Below are positions 51,186-63,950 of a stretch of 64,000 nucleotides of DNA, piece after piece. The position numbers were made by a program, and so were the translations under genes. The notes below the pieces were generated by a model. It was not told the DNA's origin. It saw nothing but the letters and a program-made list of their open reading frames with translations, and searched no databases. The stretch is from Macrobrachium rosenbergii (Eukaryota > Arthropoda > Malacostraca > Decapoda > Palaemonidae). Each line of letters starts with the position of its first letter. Within the stretch, counting starts at the first letter, position 1. The stretch lies in the NCBI RefSeq assembly GCF_040412425.1, contig NC_089783.1, positions 44,019,125 to 44,083,124 on the forward strand. Direction: 5' to 3'.

Positions 51186-51658
51186 TCGTCATTTACCAAC
51201 CCTTTCTAATCTGCATTACGATATTGTTGCCAAAAATATCTTTAAACATTTCGTTAATAAAGGTTTTACAAAAAGAACTATTCCACCTTTACACCAGATT
51301 ATTTATGAATGTTAAACTGGAACTTCTGCAAAATCTTAAAAGGAATCCACACCAGGTTTCGCACTTCCTTACTATTTTACTAATAAAATGGCAATCTAAC
51401 TGAAAATTAAATAAGTGCAACAAAGAGCACATAACTACCGTTACGGTTTTATTGTTGCTGATGATTAAGTTGGCCTTATGCCAGCACGGGCTCTTTACTC
51501 CTGAACCAGTCTCACATGGAACGGCAGAGAAGGAGAGAGAGGAAAGAGAACGAATATTATTTGCAAAGCAGCCACATTTTCTTTTTTTCTTAGAAGGACC
51601 TTGACGCAAGTGGCATTCGTCAGCCGCTGACATAAATTGTGTAATCCTTCTTGGACTG

Positions 51659-51910
51659 CCTCGTAGGGGGTAGTGCTGTCAGTGCACCTCGCGTTGTGCG
51701 CTGTAGACATAAGGTTCTTTGCAGCGTCCCTTCGGCCCCTAGCCGCAAACCCCTTTCAATCACTTTACTGTACCTCCGTTCGTATTCTCTTTATTCTATT
51801 TTACTTTCCACCCTCTCCTAACAATTGTTTCAACATTATTTTCAGCTCTGAATGATCTCATAGCTCCCAGCACTTGGCTTTTGGCCTAAATTTTATATTC
51901 CATTTCCGAT
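51659..51910 (+). mobile_element. Retroposon (family 2), intact, with 14-bp target-site duplication
   Basis: A 252-bp unit bounded by perfect direct repeats TCCTTCTTGGACTG at 51645-51658 and 51911-51924. Parts: GTGCTGTCAGTGCACCTCG, GCAGCGTCCCTTCGGCCCC, ACTTTACTGTACCTCCG, TTCCACCCTCTCCTAACAAT, CTCAGCTCTGAATGATCTC in variant form, CTTGGCTTTTGGCC and a short ATTCCATTTCC tail. No protein is encoded. I recognise it as a common decapod repeat. The long duplication shows copy-out retroposition and fairly recent insertion. Confidence 0.9.
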
Positions 51911-51924
51911 TCCTTCTTGGACTG

Positions 51925-53160
51925 GGCGATATAGCGTAGCTCGTGTTTTGTAATTGATCACTCGTGTGGCGCGGAAGTTTTCCTTCGCAACTCTTTGAAG
52001 TTACAGTAGAGTACCTACGCGGTAATGTGGAAATTAAAGTATTTAAAGATCTCGAAACAAAGAGTTAGGACGATATTTCCTATTTCAGTTTTAAATTCTT
52101 TTGTGTGGCTTTGGGAGCCTCACGCATCCTTGGTTAGTCTCTTTGTTCAGTCATCGCAAACAAATGTCCTATTACACCTTTGTGGCCCTTTCCCCTTGTG
52201 ACGTCAGGAGGAGGCAGATGACACTTGATAAAAGGGGTGGGGGTAAGGGGTAGGGGGTGAGGGAACTTGTTGATAAAGTAGGAGGTTGGCAAGGGAGAAG
52301 AAAAGAGAGCTACAGTATGTAAATATGACACGGCCCACTTCGTCTGGGTTTTTTTGTTTTGCAACATCGCGGAACCTAGTAACTGTGTTAGTCTTTTTTT
52401 TTAGTCTCTTAAACGAGAGAGCAGACACAGAGGAGTTTAGATGGGATTGAGATTATCTAGTAAGAATTTGAAGTAAAAATGGTAACTTTAATAAGAGAAG
52501 TCTCGTACTCTACACATTCAATTTGCTCCCAAACGTATTTTTTGCTTGTTTACATGATTTATTTAATCTTTCTCTGTTATCTTTGTGTCAAGAGATCAAA
52601 ACCTTAATGTGAAGTATAATGGAGCTACGTAAACTTAGCACAGTATCAATCGTGACTAAAAGAGAAACAATCTACTGAGAAGAAAAATGCAAACAAAGTT
52701 ATTTCCCCGCAAACGGATGAGATTCCCTTTAAACTGCGTTAATGTCAAACCTGAAGTATGGTGAAATAAAAGAAAATCTTGTAACACGAGAAGACTTTGT
52801 TACACTCCAGTATTTTCGTAAACAATGCCCGTGTCGTCATGAAGTGTCGTCAGCATTTGTCCCCACACGGCCACACCACAACTTCTTCAACCACTCCAGC
52901 CAACACACTGCTCCATTCCTACCAGTTTCTGGGCATGAACTGATTTTGAAGATTGGGGATTTGGGGGGTTGAGGAATAGGGGAGCTAGTATATAGTAGAT
53001 CTTCAGTACCATCTTCTCCCTCTCACCTGTCAAGCCCAGCAGTGTTGAAGACGGTAGAATGAAGAGAATACTAGTATGACTTAGTCTGTTCATTCAGATT
53101 ATTTTGGCGCGTGAGAATGAATCTGAAACATTCGAGAGTAACGATGTCATGTCATTTTGC
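51925..53160. other. No gene seen
   Basis: Unassigned sequence. It holds a G-rich patch at 52228-52264 with five G runs and an empty stretch to 53160. The frame at 52742-52972 has no recognisable domain. Confidence 0.4.
52228..52264 (+). other. G-rich tract with quadruplex-forming pattern
   Basis: Runs AAGGGGTGGGGGTAAGGGGT and AGGGGGTGAGGG give at least four G runs with loops of one to three bases. Confidence 0.55.
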
Positions 53161-53336
53161 ATCATTCAGATGGCGTCTTTATTTGCTGGCCGATGCAATT
53201 GGCATCCACTAGAGATGTGGAGACTGCTCGGACCCAGGCTTCAAACGCAGCTTTGCTGAGCATGAGCCAAGATACTGCACCAGACGCTGTGCCAAGTGGG
53301 TTTGCTCGGAGGACAAAGGGAGTGAATGACATATAA

Positions 53337-53337
<1 letters not shown>

Positions 53338-53367
<30 letters not shown>
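53338..53367. repeat. (AAT)n array, possible retroposon tail
   Basis: Ten repeats. It may be the tail of an unrecognised element at about 53160-53337. Confidence 0.9.
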
Positions 53368-53384
53368 TTTTACTTACATTATTA

Positions 53385-53533
53385 TTTATTTATTTGTTAA
53401 TTTATCTCCTTTTTCTGTATTTCCCTTTACCTTCTGTTACTTATTTCGAATGAACACCATATTCTTTGGAAGCTTGAATTTCAAATCAGTGGCCCCTGTG
53501 GTGGGCTTGTTCCATATGAATGGGGTTCATCTT

Positions 53534-53576
<43 letters not shown>
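53385..53576 (+). mobile_element. Retroposon 3' fragment with (AAT)n tail
   Basis: GAATGAACACCATATTCTTT, GGAAGCTTGAATTTCAAATC, GTGGTGGGCTTGTTCCATAT and GGGTTCATCTTCTGAATAAT run straight into 13 AAT repeats. I know this sequence followed by AAT repeats from many decapod entries, which marks the repeat as a retroposon 3' tail. No coding part is present here. Confidence 0.7.

Positions 53577-53630
<54 letters not shown>
53537..53630. repeat. Palindromic (AAT)n-ACC-(ATT)n array
   Basis: 13 AAT repeats to 53576, a two- to three-base break, then 17 ATT repeats to 53630. The halves are complementary and could form a hairpin of about 40 bp. Confidence 0.95.
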
Positions 53631-53631
<1 letters not shown>

Positions 53632-54299
53632 GACACTGTCGTCTTTATAACAAGGACCAAAAAGCCAACACAGTAATGACATCAATCAGCCCAAACGCGA
53701 GACAGGACAAGAACTCATAAATTGTGATCTTTGCGCGTATAAAATAAAAAGTGATTAAAAATATTGGGTCAAAAATGTTTTACACACGCTAAAGAAAATC
53801 CTATACATTGGTAAACAGCTGCCCTCGTGGAAAAAAAAAATTAACACCGGAAGCGAGATATGAATGGAAAAACCATGTCCGACATCTTTTTTTCATGTTC
53901 CCTTATCAAGTGTGTTTTGTTAAGTGTGTGCGGATACTTCATTAATGCCCTTTTTTCTGTAAGACTTAACAACACATTAAAAAAAAAAAAACTTGCCAGG
54001 CATTCCTTTTGTGCTATCAAAGAGAAAAAAGCACCATGAGAAGAAATAGAGAAGAAAGGAATTATACCTCAACAAAAGAATGCTTCTAAATGGCGTTAAG
54101 AAACGATGCCATAGTTTGCGGAGAATCTTTCAAGGAATTTATTTAATAGTTAAGTTGGTGGAAGAGAAACGTAAATATCTAGGTCCTTAAAGGATTTTGA
54201 TTACTCTAAATGTTTATGTGTTAAGAGGCGAAGAGAGAGAATACCTACCATACCTGTAAATTCTCAACAGAATGGGTCTATCTAGCCAAGTTAGAATTA

Positions 54300-54302
<3 letters not shown>
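53631..54302. other. No gene seen
   Basis: Unassigned AT-rich sequence with A and T runs near 53828 and 53978. Confidence 0.4.

Positions 54303-54375
<73 letters not shown>
54303..54375. repeat. (CT)n microsatellite
   Basis: 36 CT repeats. Confidence 0.97.
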
Positions 54376-54377
<2 letters not shown>

Positions 54378-54428
54378 GAGCACAAGGTTACTCATAACTA
54401 TGTACGTGTGAGTAATTTAATATATTTC

Positions 54429-54613
<185 letters not shown>

Positions 54614-54650
54614 GTATGTTTTTCACTTCGCCTTCCCCTCCTCCCCCAAA

Positions 54651-54732
54651 ATGAAAAGAAAATATTCTCTTGGTTCTTATAAGTTACCATTTTTTCTGAA
54701 GTGGCATTGCGTGACCCGAGAAGAGAGCCAGG
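54651..54732 (+). other. Weak candidate first exon
   Basis: An ATG at 54651 opens MKRKYSLGSYKLPFFLKW and continues to a strong donor, CCAG/GTAAGTG, at 54732/54733. The donor is good but the peptide is unrecognised and short. Confidence 0.15.
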
Positions 54733-55015
54733 TAAGTGTGCCAGGTCCCGGCGGACGACGATCAGTCACTGAGTGCCAGCATCATCTGAAAAGAGCGCGC
54801 GCGTCTTCTTCTGCTGCCGTTCGTTGCTGTGTTTAGCTATTCCGAGAATCGCAAGCTTAATTATCGGAAAGTTTTCACAGATCAATAGACTTCGCGGGAG
54901 GTTTCCTTTTGTCACAATTATGTTCAAGTGCCAGATGACTCGCTGAAAGCTTTTGTTGCTTAGGTTCTTTGTGTGTATTGTGTGTTGTTGTTATTATTAT
55001 TATTGTGCTTAAAAA

Positions 55016-55076
<61 letters not shown>

Positions 55077-55207
55077 GCTAAGAAATTCGCAATTCTCGTG
55101 GAAAACAGTTTGTGTAATAAAAATCCACAATTATATAGTAAACTTTTGCTTTTGTCTTTTACATGGTAATTCAGTTTACTATATAATTGTGGGTTTTTAT
55201 TACACAA

Positions 55208-55287
<80 letters not shown>

Positions 55288-55298
55288 TATTATTATTT
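55016..55298. repeat. Two (ATT)n arrays bracketing a 35-bp hairpin
   Basis: ATT arrays at 55016-55076 and 55209-55298. Between them an inverted repeat has arms at 55109-55143 and 55174-55208 and a 30-base loop, with 34 of 35 arm positions complementary. Confidence 0.95.
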
Positions 55299-55584
55299 AA
55301 GGTGCAAAATATTTTGCATAGTAGAGCTTTCTTAAAGGAGAGTAGTCCAAGGAAATGTGATCAAAATATTTTATATTTTACTGCTTCAGCAAATCAGTTG
55401 ATATAATGAATGTCAGGCACATGAGTTTTGCATCATTAAAAAGTTGTTAGAACTTACTTTTTTTTTTCAAAATTCATCTACACTGAGTAGACTCAAACAG
55501 AAAAACGCCGCAGTGGTCACTGTCACATTCATAAATAGTTTGGTATGACAGCCCATGTTATACGTTAACCGAACATTGATCAAT

Positions 55585-56120
55585 GAATGTCAGAGGAATG
55601 GTAGAAGAATGGAAGAGGTTGATTCGTCCAAGTATTTAGGGGTAAATACAAGGGATGATGTAAGATGAGAAGAGGTGAAGTAAGGAAGACAGCAGGATAT
55701 GTAATAAGGATTATGAAGAGACTTTTGTTATCTTTAGAACCAGTGTTGGAATGTATGAATGGATTGTTGAGTCAGCTCTCCTACATAGAAGTAAAGTATG
55801 GGTGTTGACTGCAAATACAGAAAAATGTTGACTCTTCAGGTGAACTGTGCGTGTATACTGTAGATATAGGTAGTAAGAAAGATATATAGTGTGAGAAGTA
55901 TTGATAACTAGAATTGGTAAGAAAGTTTGCATAGGAAGAAGGATGATTTAGATTATTTAGAGATGGTTTGATCACGTGAATAGAATGGAGGATGATGATA
56001 AAGTACTGGAAAACGTTTAATTCAGAAGTGTTCAAAAGTGGAGGAAAATAAATCCTAGAAGGGTTGGATAGTTAGGGTAAAAGAAGTATTGGAAAGGAAG
56101 CGTGAGAATCCCTAGAAGAT
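55585..56120 (+). pseudogene. LINE remnant: RT C-terminal region, heavily decayed
   Basis: Fragments in changing frames: EVDSSKYLGVNTRDD (known elements: EVDSFKYLGV), VESALLHRSKVWVL (known: LYGSE.W), and RWFDHVNRMEDDDKVLENV (known: RWFGHVERMEDDR). At least six stops and several frameshifts. It is the same clade as the 8.2 and 10.7 kb fragments by the shared RWFxHV.RM.DD motif. Confidence 0.75.

Positions 56121-57446
<1,326 letters not shown>

Positions 57447-57536
<90 letters not shown>
57447..57536. repeat. Compound (AT)n-(GT)n array
   Basis: 25 AT repeats to 57496, then 20 GT repeats. Confidence 0.97.
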
Positions 57537-57539
<3 letters not shown>

Positions 57540-58900
57540 AAGCGTCCGTCCCCAAAATACCAGCCAAAAGAAACCGCGAAATGAGCCAGAAAATGAGTGT
57601 GAGAGACACCTGGAAAAGGCTCATCAAAAACAGCTATGCTGATTAGACAGTAACCAGAGAAGAAGAACAAGAACAAGAACAAGATGTAGAGGGGGAAGAA
57701 GAAGAAAAAGAAGAAGAAGCATATATGGGTGTGTGAGCATATATTAAGTTATTCTCTACAGAGAGAAAGAAATCATGGTTTCGCGCCAATAACTACACTT
57801 GGCTGTGTGAATGTCCAATTAAAAGGCAAGGTCTTGAAACTATAACTGAATGCTACAACAGGTGCAACAAAGAATTTGTGGTTCAGCTCGCGTCAGAGGG
57901 CCTGTGTATGTGTATCTTAGCGCGCGTGTGCTTACCCTTGTGTGTACTTGCTACTGCAAATGCTAAGAATATCTCGAGTATAAATAGCAGCTGTGTCTTC
58001 CACGTGTGTGAACCCATGCTACTGTTGGCTCGCTTGAAATGTTAGCACAGCCGGGGGTTGAGGAGGTCTTACGATGGACCGTCAGAGTCTGGAAACGTTA
58101 CTATTATCGCCTTCTGTAAATGTAGGTGGTTTCCTAATAAGTGGCATCCCCTCATGAGAGTCTTCAGTTTTTACTGTAAACTTGCGTTTGGCATGTGATT
58201 ACCTTTTATTAATTACTTTCTATTTAGATTTTCGATCGGTCTGTGTTTAATTTTATATGTTTCTACAGCATATTATCTGTTGCAGTTTCTTAGCCATTCG
58301 TTATACTATCTTCGTAGACTTGAATTTTTTTTTTTTTTTTTCAACTGTACTAAAAAAATGATATTGCAGAAGAGGAAACAAACAGGAAACAGCGAAAACC
58401 TCAACATATTTGCATACTTAAACTCAAGCAAACAATTTTTTTACAGAAGAAATATACCATGTTACTCTCCACAGCAATAAAAAGAGAAAGAAAGTTAATA
58501 AACATGTAACTTGCACTCGCGGGCCAAGTAAAGAAACTTATCATCAAATGGATATTGATGGAATGAAAGTTAAAAAGAAAAGGAAAAAAGTTTTATCCAG
58601 CTGACCTTGTTTGTTATGGTTTTCGTGTCCATGGTAGCATTGATTTGTGACAACTACATTTTCTTCAGCGTGCCTCAGGTAATTTTATCAAACTTGATGT
58701 GGGTTTTTTCAGTTGCATAAATTAGTTTATTTATATCCTCTGCCTTAGGACAGGAGGATATCTTTAGTAAATTGTAGTAATAAATTTGTCATTTTTATGT
58801 TTTACAGTAGATTACCTTTCATTTTTTAGAAATATTTTTGAAAATGGTAGAAGGTGGCAATAATTAAAATGATTTTAAGTTTCGTGTGAAGTTTTTGATC
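57537..58900. other. No gene seen
   Basis: Unassigned sequence with a GAA-rich patch at about 57658-57720 and a T run at about 58326-58341. Confidence 0.4.
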
Positions 58901-58907
58901 ACAACTG

Positions 58908-59053
58908 TTGTCATTGTAATTCAAAGGGTTTATTGTCATTGTAATTTAAAGGGGTTATTGCCATTGTAATTGAAAGGGTTTATTATCATTGCAATTCAAA
59001 GGAATTGTCATTGTAATTCAAAGGGTTTATTGTCATTGTAGTATAAAGGGTTA
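58908..59053 (+). repeat. Minisatellite, about 28-bp unit, 6 copies
   Basis: Units of the form TTGTCATTGTAATTCAAAGG plus GTTTA repeat six times with point changes. The fourth-to-fifth junction is shortened to about 20 bp. Confidence 0.92.
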
Positions 59054-59659
59054 GTGAAATACTGTACGGCAGACATTTTATTAAGTTTTACATGCAAAAA
59101 TTGTGAACCGCATTTTCAAGGATTGTTAAAGTTTTAAGATAATAAAAGTCATATCCAAGGTTGTTAGAAAGATTCAACACCTACAAGTGTGTGCTACGAA
59201 ATTTTATAAGTAAGTTATGTGATGTTATGATGTTTGATCGATGAGCGATTTTAAGGTGATTTCCTGCCCCAAACAACGTCCTTAAAATCCTGCATAACCG
59301 TGAAGTTGAGTTGTGAAAGAAAATACCACAACATTGAATTACACTCGACTTGTAATTGCCCTGAATGAGTCTACTAAGGGAAAAAAATCCACAATAGTAA
59401 GAAAACTGTTGAAAAGAGTAGTCAAGAATCCAAATGAAATGCCACCACACATGTTCATGAAGGAAATATATTTGTTTTTAATCTTTTACTGCTTTTGATC
59501 ATTAGGTTGCGCTTTTTTTTTTTCACAGTGATAGTTAATAATAATTAGAGCAGTACACGCAAAGAAATGAAAAATGGAAGTTGAACAGATCCATCTGGGA
59601 GTTGGTTACAGGATTTTGTTCCTATAACCTTATGAATACTGATACACGAGCGAGTGTGA
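59054..59659. other. No gene seen
   Basis: Unassigned AT-rich sequence. Confidence 0.4.
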
Positions 59660-59754
<95 letters not shown>

Positions 59755-59758
59755 TATA
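59660..59758. repeat. (AT)n microsatellite
   Basis: About 49 AT repeats. Confidence 0.97.
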
Positions 59759-59759
59759 A

Positions 59760-60960
59760 GTATGTATAATCAGATAATGGCATTGGCATTTGGTAAAGGC
59801 AGGCCATGGGTCATTTTTAAGACTAAGAAGTGATAGAGGTAGAATGTAGCTTTTCTTGTCAAGATATCAAACTGAAAAATAAGAGAAAGAACAAATAGAC
59901 TTCAGGTAAGATGCGGGAGGAGAGAGAGTGGGACACAGCGAAAGTGTTTAATGGCTGAATGAATGGGCCTCATAAATATGAGGATACATTTGACGCCTCA
60001 GAGTGAATTAATTCAAGATGAAATAAAAGCTAAAATTATTATACCTTGCAAGTGAATGTTGACGGGTTGCTGGCTCCACTTACTGAATGAATATTAGTTA
60101 CCGCGTGACTTATCATTACTGAAAATACTTTTAGATATTGCACTCTATGATTTTATTGAGATCAGTTGGCTCCAACTGGATTCCTCAGCCAACACCTTCA
60201 ACTGCTATTATTTTCTACGCCTGTGATAAGAAACCGAACAGGCTTTTCCTGACTAATGACTTGCCTTGAAAAATTCATAATGTAAATTTGGTTGGTTTTA
60301 TTGATCGAATAGCTCATTTAATTGGTTTTATTGATAAGTTTTGATGAAATTCTTAAGTGATTGATTAGTTGATATTTAGCTGATTGGGTTGTTTTATGTA
60401 CGTATATATAAATATATATAATATATATGTGTATACATTATATATACAGTGTATATATATATATATATTATATATATAATATATATGTATATATATACAC
60501 ATTCATACATACATACATGCACACAGATATATACATGTATGTATGCATGTATAAATGAAATCATGTGTATCGTACATAAATGTACAAAGAAGGAATTTTA
60601 TTGCAGGAAGCCTGAACGGCAAACAGTAGGCCCCACCACATTTTCCTTAAAGAAATAACAGAAATTAAGTCATCACTGGGATCCATAATGAATTGCGATG
60701 TGGCAAATCACAAATGCTTCCCCAAGCTCACCATGGGTTTTGAAATTAGAATGAGTGATTATTGGCTGCTGTAATTGTGTTCAGGTGGGGAAGTGTTTGC
60801 AGTCCTCGTAATTAGTTCCGATATACGTGGGTTGTTGAAGACCTCTAATTATAAGAATTATGGCACATTTGATTATTTTGATGATGTCATCACCATCACC
60901 AATCTTCGTCTTCGTGATGGTGACCATTATTGGTATTATTATTGTTGTGGTTGTTTTTTG
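59760..60960. other. No gene seen; degenerate AT/ACAT repeat at 60400-60550
   Basis: Unassigned, apart from irregular TATATA, ACATAC and ATGTATG repeats. Confidence 0.4.
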
Positions 60961-61067
60961 TGACGTGCGAGATCAGTCGATTCCGCGGGAATTAGAACCT
61001 ACACCAAGCTTTCGTGGAACTTTTCATTGAATGAGAGACTTGACGAAAAGATTCTTCTGACTCGGCG

Positions 61068-61190
61068 TTACGTCAAAAAAATCGTATTGAATACGTAATC
61101 GAGAACGATATTAAAACGAAAAATATGACGGCAACGGAATCCTGAACGTCGTATAAAAGAGGCCTTCGATAAAGCGCTTCTTCAGTCAGT
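61068..61190 (+). promoter_or_regulatory. Candidate core promoter (TATA box plus Inr) with upstream CRE-like site
   Basis: TATAAAAGAGGC starts at 61152, and an arthropod-type initiator TCAGT lies at 61182-61186, giving a start at A61184, 32 bases from the first T of the TATA box. This is the normal spacing. A second TCAGT overlaps it at 61186. A TTACGTCA (ATF/CREB-type) site lies at 61068-61075. A gene would run rightwards. The region downstream has a short ATG frame (stop after 9 codons) and an AAG/GTACTT donor-like site near 61320, so a non-coding first exon is possible. No coding exon follows in the window. Confidence 0.45.
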
Positions 61191-61320
61191 GTCCATTCCA
61201 TATATTTATTCATCATTGGAGGTCTTCACTAAGGCTGACTTACTCTTTTCTTTATAACCTCCTCTTTCCGTTTGCAATGCTGTTAAATTGCGAACAGGAA
61301 TAAGTACTAAAAAAAATAAG

Positions 61321-62189
61321 GTACTTATGAAAACGAGCAAGTACTTGAAGTGATTTACCTGGTGAACATGCTTGATTGATTATTAAAAATTCGAATACGG
61401 CCGTATTTTTAATCATTCGTCACATAATTTTCCGATAATCTTAATTTCTTTCTGTGCTAGTCAGTTACGTATTTTGCATCGTCGTAATCGAAAAGAATGT
61501 ATCAAGGGCCTCATACAGTGCTGAATAAAAAAAAAAAAAACCCCAATGACGAATAACGTTATATTCAGGCCTATTCAGTTTTAATTAGTAGCTGTATCAG
61601 CTTATTCTCCCTGGTGAATCATTTAGGGTTGCGTACTCGCTTTCCACAGATTAATTAATTTTCTGTTTCCCCCCGTTGGCAGATTATCAGCATTGATGCA
61701 TCCACGTAATTCTGTTTTCTATTCAATCTTCCAAATCATACGTCATTATCGTAGCGTTTTCCGATCTATTTATCGTACTCGGCTCCATTGATTCCACCAT
61801 CTTTATTGCTTATTCGCTTATTCTGATTGGTACTCTGCCCCATTTTCTTTTTCCAGTGGGTAGCCTTTCCTATTTCGGTGCTGGGTGGCCGTCATTACCA
61901 TCTTTAATAACTGCGTAATCATAATTGCCGATTCTAGTCATTGAATTTTCTTTTTTATTGCCATTTCCGTTGATATGTTGGTTATTATTCCCCATTCAAA
62001 TGAGTATTGTCATCATTACCAGTTCCAGTTGTTGCGTCGAAATTAGTGTTTATAAATGGGCAGCAATTAGGAGGTCTTTCGTGTACACGTCATCCATTTT
62101 TATTTCATTAACCTTTTATTTTTTTTAAAGGCTTGTTTGTAGTTCAGGCTTTCAGTCAGAGCAGAAAGAGAGAAGCAGCAGTGACCCAG
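61321..62189. other. No gene seen downstream of the promoter-like site
   Basis: Unassigned sequence. If the promoter is real, this would be first-intron DNA. Confidence 0.35.
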
Positions 62190-62581
62190 CTGATAAAGGT
62201 ACAGCAAATGGTAACATTAATGGTGCACCACCTGATAAAGAAAAACAATCAATGACGACCTCTAATGGAGATATCTACAGTATATGTTTCTGTCTCTTAG
62301 ATGGCATGACAGCTCTCTTTCCTTACTTTGTGACGCTTCAGTTTTAGTAGCCATAAATGAACAAATCTTTCCTTGTTCAAAATTAAGCTTAATTTTGAAC
62401 AAGGAAAGATTTATTCATTTATGGTTACTAAAACTGGCGCGTCACAAAATAAGGAAAGAGAGCTGTCATGTCATTTAAGCGACAGTACCATATAGATATC
62501 CCCATTAGAGGTCGTCATTAATTGTCTTTTCTTTATCAGGTGGTGCACCATTAATGTTACTGTTTGCGGTATCTTTATCAG
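62190..62581. repeat. Long inverted repeat, about 195-bp arms, no spacer
   Basis: The left arm runs from CTGATAAAGGTACAGC and the right arm ends GGTATCTTTATCAG. The centre is AAGCTT at 62385-62390. Matching pairs include GTAACATTAATGGTGCACCA / TGGTGCACCATTAATGTTAC, GACGACCTCTAATGG / CCATTAGAGGTCGTC and GACAGCTCTCTTTCCTTA / AAGGAAAGAGAGCTGTC. By eye the arms match at roughly nine positions in ten with a few small indels. It has no AT-repeat content and encodes nothing obvious. It could be a foldback element, a MITE or a recent inverted duplication. Confidence 0.93.
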
Positions 62582-62584
62582 TTA

Positions 62585-63950
62585 CAACTTATTTAAATCA
62601 GATGATTTATGATGGGGCACCAGCATCATCGATTCTCTGTTTTGGATGAATTAATTATCATCGTTTCTGATCGTCTGTTTATCGGGTGCTATTTGCATTT
62701 TTTCCTCCTCACAGATGTTCCGTGATTTATGAAATCGATCTCGTAACCTAATCGAAAACTGATTCACCTTCCACAATTATGATATTAATTCCATAAATGT
62801 GTATAATACTGTTGTTTGTGGTGTACATATTCGCCTTCCATACCTGGCCTTCCTCCATACAGCCACGCTTGACTGTCAAAGAGATAATCAATTAGGTAAA
62901 TGGTGCCACGTTTAACGCTCGAAATCGGTAGTGATTGTATTGTCCAAATGATTTCATTTATAAATGAAGATTGAAAACAGCCAGGTTTTCTTTATCTAGC
63001 ATAGCCTTTTGTATGACATATCCACATGACTTAGATGTATGTGAATAAAATTAAAATATTTTCAATATGAATTCGTCGTCTGAGTTCGTGTTGCAAATGA
63101 TTGAATTGTAACACATTCACAGCTGTTATGTTTTTAGCAATGCAAGGATTCATATTGTTATGAAGTGGTGACGACCGTTGAGACGTTGAATTATAAAATT
63201 AATCTGTCAAGGTGTATAGCTTTAGATTTCAGTTACCTCTGTGTGCCACAAAACACGAAATACGTATTGCCTGTTGTTTTGCTGAAAGAATTAATCACCA
63301 AAACGCTGTTCCAATCAGTACCTCCTTAATTTTACGATTCTTTTTAATTACGAATCACTGATGTTGGTAAAACCGTGGGCCGTTATTGTAATCTCTACTA
63401 ATGCGGCTATGCGCGCACACACACACACGCACACACACACACACACACCTCCCCCCTTCCCCAAGTACCTCCCATTTGCATGGTATCAGAGTGGTTTGAT
63501 GAATGTCCCGCGATATGTAATGCTACGTCCTCCCGTTGCGTGCGCGAGTGAGCGCTCTTGTGTGCGTAAATGCGCCCTCCGGAGTGACGATTGTTTTCAT
63601 TCTAATCTCCGATTGTGTTCGCGAAATCGCTCCATTGTGCGCGGGAGAGCTCGGAACCCCCTCCCCATTGTGAACTAGGCGATTTCATTACGAAATTTGG
63701 CGATGAATTATGGCAGCGTCCATCATATAATCAGATTGGCAGGCATGCATGCTTTATATGTTAATTGTATTACCTGAATCATTAATTAACAGCAGCGGGC
63801 GGATAATGATGCATTATTTATGGTTTAAAGGGATTGAGTACAGCAGTAGTTCTCTCTCTCTCCTGATGATCGTCATCTTGCGATCAGTAGTGCCTTTATT
63901 ATTTGCTCGTGTGCGATGGGGGACGATCAGCGCGATTGAATTTATGGCGG

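Larger units (their letters stand above)
50268..51350 (+). repeat. Duplicated block, copy 2
   Basis: Collinear with 44819-47490. Matching anchors are CTAGGTCGACAGGAG (44828 / 50286), AATTTACACAC, AGCTAATGAGAATGCG, ATGGAGCATRTTTCG (46330 / 50739), GGGATTATTA, TCTGAATTA, and GAACTTCTGCAAAATCTTAAAAGG (47461 / 51320, about 24 bp, with two differences). This copy lacks the 58-bp composite array and the hairpin element. It has a plain (GA)26 at 50421-50473 where the composite array would be. Confidence 0.75.

Noticed and set aside
63361..63678. 105-residue plus-strand frame with Cys and Arg
   Set aside because: It starts in a CA repeat and crosses a CpG-rich stretch by chance. No known domain and no splice support.
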